Shown here: piece by piece, positions 47,501 to 59,500 of the stretch | Position numbering within the stretch: position 1 is the stretch's first letter | Layout: the number at the start of each line of letters is the position of its first letter | Source: Lineus longissimus | Taxonomy: Eukaryota > Nemertea > Pilidiophora > Heteronemertea > Lineidae | DNA: 64,000 bases | Direction of reading: 5' to 3' | Assembly (NCBI RefSeq): GCF_910592395.1 | Contig: NC_088321.1 | Coordinates: 8,620,001-8,684,000 of the forward strand | Made by a program: the position numbers and the translations under genes | The notes under the pieces: model-generated | Seen by the model: the letters and a program-made list of their open reading frames with translations, nothing else | The model's database searches: none | Told to the model about the DNA's origin: nothing

Positions 47501-50500
47501 ATATGTAGAAATATTTCAAGTCAACCCGACCCGTTGCCAGAATAATTTACCTCATGAAATATGTTTTATCTGACAAATCGTTTTGACAATTTTCATGGTT
47601 GAGGTTTTTCTGCCGGCTCACATCATGCATATCCTAAGTGCTACGCAAATAAGCGATTAACTACCTGCTACCTGCATGCTGCTATATGCAACAAAAGGAT
47701 TGCTGGTCTGTGAGTAAAACCAGTAATCGCTGGGTTTGTTATTGAGTCGCATGACGCTGCGACGCGTGATCACCACTGCAAATGAGCAATTTTTGATTGT
47801 GCGATTCAAATCGCAGGTGCAGCCATCTAAATTGCTCGTTTTTGGTGTGTATTCACTGCCTTAAAAGCAAAGGGTTAAAACACTGATATTGAGTTGACAA
47901 GGTACAAAATCATAAAACTCACACCTCGCATGAAATATGAGGTTATTTTGACATCTTGGGGATATACATCATCGGAATTACTGAGGGTGCAGTTGTGGAG
48001 AGCTCTACAACAAATGACTGTCTCTGATGCAACATATCAAGGACAAGTTCTTTCCTAACCCTGTTTGGAGTTTCTGACAAATTCTTGCTGGTTCTCTGGT
48101 CTGCTCTTGGCCACTGCCAAGGCATAATAAATAGTTGTATCATTGGCTTGGTTATTGTCGTAGCCGAGAAAATGAACAAGGTATTGAAATGTTACAATTT
48201 CAAGTTTTCTGAAAAGATGTCTTTCCTCAACATTTACTGCGTTCCTATTATTACGCTGCGTCTTGATCTTCAAAAGAGTGGAACTTCTTTATCTTTCACA
48301 AGATATCTGGAAATTTTTGTTTTCACCATTTTTATTTTGGCGGGTTACGGAATAATTTCCCCAATAAAACCACGCTTTTTTCGCAATTCTTTTTTTGGCG
48401 AATCTGGGTTATTAGCAAATCTGCAATGATTTGACGCCCTCAATAATTTCGTGGTTTTACAGTATTCAGTATTCTCAGTTCAATGCTAGAGCATTACAAC
48501 AAACTAGCAAATTACCCGGGAAGCGGGCAAGTTGAAATGGGGAAGGCTATACCTTGAATTGCATGGGGAGAAAGGTTGAACTGCATTGAAATTTTAATGC
48601 AGTCTTATAGATTAATTGAAACGATAGTTTCACACAAAATGAACAGTATTTTTTGTGCTTGTCGCTGTCTAAAGTTCAACTTCGGCATGTTGACAACTCA
48701 CTCTAGCGGTGATCATAATCACAGGGAGCTGCGATTCAAATGGCTTGTTTGCTGGGCATTTTAGAGCGAGTTTGAAAAGGTGGAATTCTCCTGCATATAA
48801 CACTTCCATTTTACCCTTGCGCGAGTATAAGAGTGAAATCATTGGAAGTTGTGTCTGGCATAGCACTTGAGGAGTACTACAGCATACAAAGGAGATGACA
48901 TCAATACCTTAACCCAATAGAGCCTGACATTAGTGACAACAGAAAGTACTTGTTTGTGTTGGATGGAAACAAAAACTTAAACATTTAACCCTTTGGAACC
49001 CGAGTTTCCACAGAAATAGCACCCCATGAATATGGGCCGTGAAAATCGCAAAAAAGCGGTCGTACCTCGAATAGACGTTGGGTGGCGCTTTACATGTTTT
49101 TCGGTGCGCGGTCGTGCCTCAAATAGACGTCTTCACATGTTTTTGTAAGCGGTCGTCGCTCGCGCAAACTTGTCTTGCATGTTTTTGTGAAAGAGGACGT
49201 CGGAGAACGTGGTCGTACCTCAAATAGACGTCTTCACATGTTTTTGTAAGCGATCGTCGCTCGCGCAAACTTGTCTTGCATGTTTTTGTGAAAGAGGACG
49301 TCGAAGAACGCGGTCGTATATCAAAACAGACGTTGGGTGGCGCTCGAGACGGGTCATCCTATTTAGTGTCAAGTGGCGACCAGTGGCGTCCAACGCGAAA
49401 TAATAGGGTGTATATGGTTAAAAATGTTTTCAAGCCACTGGACGCTAAATAGGATGACCCGTCTCGAGCGCCACCCAACGTCTGTTTTGATATACGACCG
49501 CGTTCTTCGACGTCCTCTTTCACAAAAACATGTGAGGGAAGTTTGCGCGAGCGCCACCCAACGTCTGTTTTGATATATGACCGCGTTCTTCGACGTCCTC
49601 TTTCACAAAAACATGCAAGACAAGTTTGCGCGAGCGACGACCGCTTACAAAAACATGTACAGATTTTTTGCGGTTTTCACGGCCCATAAGCGACGACCGC
49701 TTACAAAAACATGTGAAGACGTCTATTTGAGGCACGACCACGCACCGAAAAACATGTAAAGTGCCACCCAACGTCTATTCGAGGTACGACCGCTTTTTTG
49801 CGGTTTTCACGGCCCATACATGAAGCCCGACTTTCCACGGAAATACCACCCCATAAAGCCTGATTTTCCACAGAAATACCACCCCATAAAACCTGATTTT
49901 CCACAGAAATACCACCCCATAAAGCCTGATTTTCCACAGAAATACCACCCCATAAAACCTGATTTTCCACAGAAATACCACTCCATAAAGCCTGATTTTC
50001 CACAGAAATACCACCCCATAAAGCCTGATTTTCCACAGAAATACCACCCCATAAAGCCTGAGTTTCCACAGAAATACCACCCCATAAAGCCTGAGTTTCC
50101 ACAGAAATACCACCCCATAAAGCCTGATTTTCCACAGAAATACCACCCCATAAAGCCTGAGTTTCCACAGAAATACCAAACCATAAAGCCTGAGTTTCCA
50201 CAGATATACCACCCCATAAAGCCTGAGTTTCCACAGAAATACCACCCCATAAAGCCTGAGTTTCCACAGAAATACCACCCCATAAAGCCTGAGTTTCCAC
50301 AGAAATACCACCCCATAAAGCCTGAGTTTCCACAGATATACCACCCCATAAAGCCTGAGTTTCCACAGAAAAACCACCCCATAAAGCCTGAGTTTCCACA
50401 GAAATACCACCCCATAAAGCCTGATTTTCCACAGAAATACTACCCCATAAAGCCTGATTTTCCACAAAAATACCAACCCATAAAGCCTGATTTTCCACAG

Positions 50501-53500
50501 AAATACCACCCCATAATGCCTTATTTTCCACAGAAATACCACCCCATAAAGCTTGATTTTCCACAGAAATACCACCCCATAAAGCCTGAGTTTCCACAGA
50601 AATACCACCCCATAAAGCCTGACTTTCCACAGAAATACCAACCCATAAAGCCTGATTTTCTGGAGCAAAATGTTGTTACTATCACCTTTGATGCCAAAAT
50701 ACTCACAGAACTGAAATAGCTTTTTTGCTTCAATCTAATTATGATGTGCTCCCTTTTTAGCTCAGCTGACAAAGTCAGCGGAGCTAGTCAAATAGCTATT
50801 CGATTGGTGTCCGTCCTTCCATCCATCCAGCCATCTGTAGACAAAGTTGGGCATTTTGTAATCATACAACCGAGGCACTTCAAATCTAGTCTTGCTTATA
50901 AACACCGCAGAAAATGTTGCTTACGGAAAAAAATTTGGGCGATTCGACTCAAATTCAGCTCCCCAGGGGGCAAAATGCGTAAATGAAAAAACAATTTTTT
51001 GACGCTCTATTCCAGCAGATAAAAGCTTGAAATAGAGTTGAAAAGGTCTTCATGATACAGAAGTTTTGATATAAAATAGATTAGTGTCGATTTATATCAC
51101 CAGTTGGCGGTAGTGAGCAAAACTGTTGTTTGACCCCAGATGACCCCGCTTTAAATTTCCCGCCGAGGTTACCTGGAGAACTATCATCAAGAAAATGGCG
51201 GCGACCTTTTTATTTCTACCGGAGCGATGATTTTTAAGTGACAAATTTTCTTTTTTAAGCCTTTACGGTAATGTATTTTGGTACGAAACTTCACACGTTT
51301 ATAGAAAAGATCAACGAGAATGTGTTCAAATGCCCTCATAACGATGAGTTCAACGGAATTTGGTCAAAACAACCTTCGAATGGAGTCAACTTTCTTTGCA
51401 AAATTGAAGCGACGACTTCATCATTATTTATCGTAATTTATGCAGATCTGAGTCCAGCTGATGGGTGATGTTCTGATTTGTGTTCAAACTATTGGAAACT
51501 TCGGAAATTAGTTCTATTAATTCTACTATTCTGCAGGAGTATATTATAGCCATTGATGTTGACAGCTAAAAGCACGAAAACTTTGTTGTTGATCGTCGGG
51601 GCGGATTGATATGTGGTTGTGCGTCCAGGCCGATTAGGTCATTCAGTTAGTTTGAGAAAGATCATGATTGTTGTGTTATCATAACCGGAAAATAAGTTGA
51701 AGTTATTATTAGTACTACGATTCTTACATGAGTAAAAAGTAGACGTTTTAAGCAACACAATAATGTTACTCCCGTAAAAAAACTGTCAATTCTCCTTACC
51801 ACAGAAGTTACAGTGTTAAGTTATGCAGGGGCTTAATCAATTACCTGCACTCCCTGTGGGGTGAATAACATTACCTTTTGAACAGCTGGCTGTAGGGGGA
51901 TGATTGGAACAGCCGGTAACCTGCTGAACCCAGGTTAATGTTATTTTCAATCCACGATTGCAGGTCACCTGATTTTCGATATTTCGTGGGAAATGAAATT
52001 GTAAACAAACGCATGTGTGCAGTTCAAATGTAAACAAAAATGTATTTTTGGTACTTTTGGTATTGACATTGCCTCATCATCTCTATGGGACCAATTGATA
52101 TACTTTTATATGCACGCATACATCATGCCATTACAGGGTCCGAGTCTGTGGACAATTGGTTTGATTAATTTGTCTCTTCGATATTGCTCCTTTATTGCAT
52201 TAGATTTTCATCGCAATTCAATCTATTCAAGATGTAGCCAATTTGAACCTGCTGCGCCAAGGATAGATCGACTCACTAGGGATACGCAGTAGAGCACAAT
52301 GTCATGACCATTTGTATTGTAAATTCCAACCACCTGCAGGACAGGTCAATTTCTCTCAATAAAATTAATTTTGTTGACTCCTGTAATCTTTACCTTATTA
52401 AAAAAAGACAGTGGTGTTAGTCCCAAACTGGTCATTTCTATTTATTTTGACCTCTGTTAAATGCTGTCTGTAATTGAGAGGTATCCTGATTTAAAAATCA
52501 GGATACCTCTCAATTACATCAGGATACCTCTCAATTACAGACAGCATTTTGTATCCTTGTGGCGCTGTACAACCCAGCCTGGACATACCACAGTTGTCCA
52601 TGGAGAAGTCTCATCCTCTCTGACACTTCTTTTCTGTAAAGCTACCGATACAACATACTGAACTAGGGATATATTCCGTTGCCTCCTGTAATATTTACAT
52701 ACCATGGCTGATTAGTTCAATCATATTTCATCCAGCTGGCAGCTCTGCATTGGAAATTTTAGTGGTATAACGTGTTCTCTTGACCTTCAAACAGTAGTAT
52801 AAAGCCGATATTTACTACTTAACACCCTCAGTCCTATGTTATTAGGTCATCCAGCTGAGCGCCAGGCCCTTGGGCCTCTTGTTCTTCTCTACTCCAACAC
52901 CTGCATGAAAGATGATAGTCTTTGTGCAAAAAGTGTATAAAATGACTCGTGGAAAACATGTTTTATTTGCCCTCATTCACCTTATCGACATTTCTCGGAA
53001 TAGGTTCACAAAAATGTCTCATGGTTGATGATTTTATGGCAGTCCATTCATGTTGTATGGGAGTGTGTTTCATTCATGCACGGAGGATCTGCTTGACTGA
53101 ACCGAAAGTGCTGTAGTCATCCTTGGGGGTCATACCAGTGAAGGATCCTCGTTTGGTGTGTTGTGGCGCGATTGACCTGCATCAGCTTGTCCTCGCCATG
53201 TGCTGTGCAGGCATGAATCCAGAAATCATTATATCGGTAGGGGCTTCACAGTTATAGGGTCTCATTACCAGCAATTCTGAACTTATTGGTTCTTCTGTAA
53301 TTCGTGGAACAACCCTCGGCCCAAGTGCATTATATGCATTGGCAAAGTGCATGCCAAAAGCAGAGGTTGCATCTATCGCACATGCTTATAAGAATAGGTT
53401 TAAAAATCTAAAAGTATTCCACTTCAACTTTAAAACCCCATATGAACAAGACTGATTTTTCGAAAATCATACATATTTTTTCGATATTCATGTTTTATCT

Positions 53501-56500
53501 ACCCCAAAGAATAATCTCAGCTATTGGCAGATTGTCTACAATGCACTTTGCCTGTGCATTAAATGCATTACTGCACGTCATGGTGCACTTTGGAATGGGG
53601 TTTGCATGAGTGATGGAAGAGCCGATAAGTTTGGGATTGCTGGTGATGGACCAGTCAGGCAAGGATCTTCAGTTTCTCAATACAAGGGTGGGAGAGTTGT
53701 CTACAACCAGAGGTATACACTCATGATCACACCAACAGGCTAAGTGTGAAAAAGAAAGTAATCGTTAGGCCTACTTTAATAAATGCAAGTTGTTTTATAT
53801 AGCACTTTATCATTTACAACATTCTCGGTCTGGGTCTTTCCTGAATCCTATAGAATTCAGATGAGCTACTCAATCAGTGCTGCACACCCGAGCATTTACA
53901 ACCAGTACTCATTTATACACTTTGGTGTACCTGTAGTATAGCAAAGAGACCTGCTCAAGTCTCACGGCGACTGGGGAATCAAACAAGGGACCTCACGACT
54001 GCTAGGAGGAGTCCCAAGCCACTACACCACCACAGCTCCAGTCGCTCTCTGTACGACGTTCAATTTTTGAACTCGGAGAAAAAATAGACATTTTAGGGGC
54101 ATATTTTGCGTTAGGGCAGTTCCAAGTTTCCAAGGCCAATGTTTTTTGCTCTAGTCACTGTCACATGCCTGTTCAAAGCATCACACTGTAAGTTTTCTGC
54201 TGTGAAGGACCGTGACAGCGGGTTAATACGTTGTTGAGAATGACTTCTTCCCGTTGGCCACCCTTCTGCCATCAGACTCCAGGTCAGCATATTTTTCTGC
54301 TCACCACTCAGCCATCATATCATCGCCATGCCAACACAACCTTGAAACCAATGGGGCTGAGAAATTGCCAGCCAATGCCACACAACATGTGCTGATCACT
54401 GTAGAATCCATATAAACCATACAGTAGTCTGTGAAACCGAGCTTGATCCACTTACATTCTGCAGTAAAAAAATGCACCGAGGCCACGCAGAGAGACTGAT
54501 CAAGTGTAGTCTCTGTGATCAACCCAAAATAATGCATTTTCTGTTAATGGATTTTTACCCAGAGGGTATTTGAAGAGATCTTGGTCTCTATGCTTGGCCT
54601 TATCTGCTTCTTCTCTGACAACAAATTTCCTGCCCAAGGCCATTGAAAGAGACTAATACCTTGAGAGTTGTTTGTAATGTATGACTCATAAAATGTTGGC
54701 CAAGCGCCAATATGGCTTGTTTACATCGCAAGGTCAAATAATACTGGTAGTGACACCTTGTGTGAATATTTTAAACTGGCTCAAGAACACTTCGTGCTGT
54801 ATTCAGTGTTCAGATGAGCAGAGTAAAATTCACGGCCTGTGTGTATGCTGCAGTGAATGATAAAATAGTTTCGTTATTTATAAAAAAGTAGAGTTCGGTA
54901 GGAGTCTTCAATTGTTTCTAACAGAAAGCTGTGTGAACACTAGTTAACAGATATGAAAGAGGGATGTTGTTTGTAATCACTGGTGGTCCAAATACAATTA
55001 CGCAGTTGTACACAATTCTGTAGCACAGTTATTATGCATGCAAATTTGTTGATACTTGGTATTTGTTATGTTACTATATCTGTCTACACAATGGCAATGT
55101 TGATATTTATTCAGTACGTATAAAAACACAACAATCAGAAATTCTCAAATTCAATTACAAATTTCAAATATCTAATGAATGGCGTAGCCTAAAATGTCAT
55201 GATTTCTGAGATGTCGGTTCCAGGTGTTAGCCTTATCGAGTTTTGTTATTTACTGAGGCAAGTTTAAATGGTTGGGCCCTCAATTTTGCTGATGTGAAAA
55301 TTTATAAAAAAAAACAACAAAAACATTATATAAACATTTTTGTTCTTCTGTTATTGAATTGGATTGTAGAGATAGGAAATCTTAAGTTTATCCTTATGAA
55401 ATTACTGAAAAATGTGCTGAAAAAACAAAGACTTCGCAGATGCTGAACATTGTCCATGATGCACTTTATACCCAAAATATATTTTTAAAAATGCAGCTGC
55501 CTGTGCTCTTGTTATCAGGAATATTTGTTTGGCCTTGTTGCTCTCAAATGGCACCTCGATCATCTACTAACGGTGTTATGACATACAATAATGATGTTTG
55601 ACACAAGTCGGAATATTTCGATATTGGGGCAGAAAGAGTTTAAAAGTTATATTTCTCCTTTCAGTTGACTCACTTCTTGTTACTTTTCATTACTCTGCTG
55701 GTTCCAGTTCAGTTCTGTGTGCAATTTTAAAAAGGCCAATTTGGAAGGGCATTCTGAGGAAAAGTGCAGAGTTAGCACCCCGCACTTGTAGAAAATGCTT
55801 TTTTGGCTCACCGTAAGGGGAGTCTATATGATAGCGCTGTGCCGTCGTCGTCGTCGTTGTCGTCGTCGTCGTCGTCGTCGTATCCTAACAGTGGCACGTT
55901 TCTTAACTGCTAGGGCTATGAACTTGAAACTTTGTACACAGAATGCCCTAGGTCAGCTGACCTCTGACACTGATTTTCGGTCCGATCTGATTCTCTGTTT
56001 GGCCACCAGGGGGCCAAATGTCGATATCTAAAAAGTGTGATATCTCGCTTATTAGTGACTTGTTCTCGATAAAACTTTTGTTGTAGGTACTCATAGCAAA
56101 TATACATTTTATATTATACGGGTTTTTAATTTGACCTTGTTTTCAAGGTCACAGAGGTCATATGGCGTAAATTGGCCATTAGAGTGTAAACTATGGCACG
56201 TTTCTAAACCACTAAAGCTATGAACTTGAAACTTGGTACATATAACCCCCTATATCACATAGCCTCTGGTGCTGAATTTTGGTTCGATCTGATTCCTAAC
56301 TTTGCCACCAGGGGGCCAAAAGTGGAAATCTAAAAAGTGTGATATCTCGCTTATAAGTGACTTGTTTTCGATAAAACTTTTGTTGTAGGTACTCATAGCA
56401 AATATACATTTTATATTATACGGGTTTTTAATTTGACCTTGTTTTCAAGGTCACAGAGGTCATATGGCGTAAATTGGCCATTAGAGTGTAAACTATGGCA

Positions 56501-59500
56501 CGTTTCTTAACCACTAAAGCTATGAACTTGAAACTTGGTACATATAACCCCCTATATCACATAGCCTCTGGTGCTGAATTTCAGTTTGATCTGATTCTCA
56601 ACTTTGCCACCAGGGGGCCAAAAGTGGAAATCTAAAAAGTGTGATATCTCGCTTATAAGTGACTTGTTTTTTCGATAAATTTTTTATGGTAGGTACTCTT
56701 AGGAAGAATACATCACATATCTTACGGGTTTTCAATTTGACCTACTTTTCAAGGTCACAGAGGTCATATGGCGTAAAGTGGCCATTAGAGTGTAAACTAT
56801 GGCACGTTTCTTAACCATTAAAGCTATGAACTTGAAACTTGGTGCATATAACCCCCTACATCAGATAACCTCTGATGCTGAATTTTGGCCCGATCTGATT
56901 CTTTATTCGGCCACCAGGGGGCCATAATGGAAAAAGTAATATCTTGCTTGTTTGAGTGAATTGTTTTCGATAAATTTTTTATGGCAGGGACTTCTAGCAA
57001 GGATACACCACATGTCCTACGATTTTTGGATTTGACCTCCTTTTCTAGGTCACAGAGGTCAAATGGCGTAAATTGGCCGTTAGAGTGTAACTATGGCACG
57101 TTTCTTAACTGCTGAAGCTATGAACTTGAAAGTTAGTACATGTAACCCCCTACATCAGATAATCTCTGACACCGAATTTTGGCCTGATCTGATTCTTGAT
57201 TTGGCCACCAGGGGGTCAAAACTGAAAATGTAGGACGTGCAATATCTCGCTTATTAATGACTTTTTTTCGATGAAATTTTTATTGCAGGGACTCTTAGCA
57301 ATCACACGATATTGATCTTGTTGATGTCATAGACAATTATTGGTTGGATCATAAACTTATATATACTGCCCTGTCTTATTACTTGACATCAATACACATC
57401 TAAAAAAAGTCTTCATGCCTGATTGTGTTCACCATATTCACCTGTAAACTAAGCATGATCCTGCCTACTAAAAGATGTATACGGTGAGCACAATGGCCCC
57501 TGGCCGTTTCATTTGCTCTGTGACTTGACGTCTTCATTCGAAGAATGATTTTGATAAAATCTGGTTTCTTATGCGAATCTCATTTTATCTCTTTTCAGCT
57601 TTATCAAGATTTACCTCAGATTTCCACCCTGTTGCTGTAGAGACGGGTGGAGTCGCTCGCCTCGTGTGTAATATTACGGGTGTTCCAGAGCCCACGTTTC
57701 TATGGGAATTCGACCGTTCTCCTCTACCTCTTGCAAAAACCAAAAATAAATTTCAAAAGTAAGTTTCCCTTTATCATTGTATTCTTCGGTAACTACTGGA
57801 ATATCCATGGTTACCACTGGAACACAAGTGGGAAGCATTGGGCTTGAATGAGTACCGCTGGGACATCACTGGGTATCACTGGAATGCTAGAACTTCACAG
57901 AGTACAATTGGAACACCACAGGTTATCCCTGGAAATCCACTGGTTACCATTGAACCTTAAAGCTGAAGGGTCAACTATATATTCTTGAGTAATATCGAAG
58001 CCGAGCTCTCTGGAACATTCGTGATGTGACTTTTTCGTTGAGAATATTCTATATACTGATGTCTGGATGCTCTCATTCGATGTTCACCCTACAGTGTCTG
58101 CAGAGAATGTCTCGCTTTCAATTCATGCACTGGGGGTAATGGATATATTATTCAGTAGATCCAAATCACGAACATTCCCGAGAGCTCAGATTCGGCTTTA
58201 CTTGGGAATGTATATTTGACCTGTCAGCTTTAAGGAATTACCACTGGAACATCACTAGTTACCATGGGTACTCCATTGGTATACACACTTCCACTCAACT
58301 GGGTAATACTTACAAATTATTGTTTCCACAGGAACTAGGGATTGCCAAAACTATCCGCACCTGCACTCGGCCATTCTAGTGGTGATAGGTGGCCATAATG
58401 TAGCTTTAGTACCGGGCACCTCTTGTTCAATAAATGAATAAAGAACAAAAAATTGGAAAAAACTTCGAACTCTAGGATGGCACTGGGTACCACTGAAACT
58501 CCTCTTGTTATCAATGGTCATTGAATGACAATCACTCGAACATATCTTGGTTACCACTGGTACTCCATTGGCATAACACTGAATTTCCACTGGGGGCACT
58601 ATTGGAGCTCCACTGGTTACTGAACGGACCTCAAATGTTGACTACTGGACTGTCTACGAACTATCAGCCAAACATCAAGGGTCATATGACTTCTGCCAAC
58701 AACATTATTTTGACGTCGGTGTCAACTCTAGGGCTGTCAGATTGGCTCAGTGGGAACACCAGGCAGCGCCTGTCACCTTTGAGGTATTGGGTTGGATTCC
58801 CGGGTGGTCCCGGTACACTCATGTGATAGGGAGGATGACTCTCATCACAGTGTTCCCGGGTATCTGGTTTCCTCCTACGTGCATTACAATCGTCCAATAT
58901 AGTTTATGGAGCTGATAATCTTCTAGTTGATGCTCAGCTCGGAACTCAATATCTAGTAAAAATAACCTCTACTTTTGACAAAACAACATTTTGAACATAT
59001 TTTTTTCTTTCAGATATTTTCAACTATCCTCAGGTGTTCTTCAGATATATAACGTCAGTACGAGTGACGCGGGTCTCTACAGATGTAAAGCTTTTAATAC
59101 GGCAAACCAGCGCAGTCGCGAGATATCAGTCAATGTATCAGGTGAGATCACTTACAAAAGCAAAAACTATTAAAGGGACAACTGGGGCATGAGATATATT
59201 GGGTTTCATGCAAAAAGAACTTCCAGCAAGTCTGTGACTTCTCCAAACAAAATTATTGAAATATCCTTAAACTGCACTGAACAACTGATTTGCTAGACAA
59301 GAATATAACTGTAGGCCTGCCAGAAATGTCAAACCCTTTTCCAAAACCGCCTCTTGTGAAACTCATTATTAGAGATCAACTATTGTGGGATGTTTATGTA
59401 TGGCGGGCACATGGTGGCAAGTTTGTGAATTATCCCCTGGTCACAGAAATCCCACGCCAAAGTTGTTCCTTTATGAGGTCATGTCGAGGAACTGGGCAAT

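Noticed and set aside
49701-50719. Open frames of 202-309 codons on both strands as genes
   Set aside because: They are frames of the 33-bp satellite, several overlapping on opposite strands; none has coding features outside the array.
58722-58805. Functional tRNA gene
   Set aside because: A and B boxes are present, but acceptor and anticodon stems do not close; the downstream body identifies a SINE.
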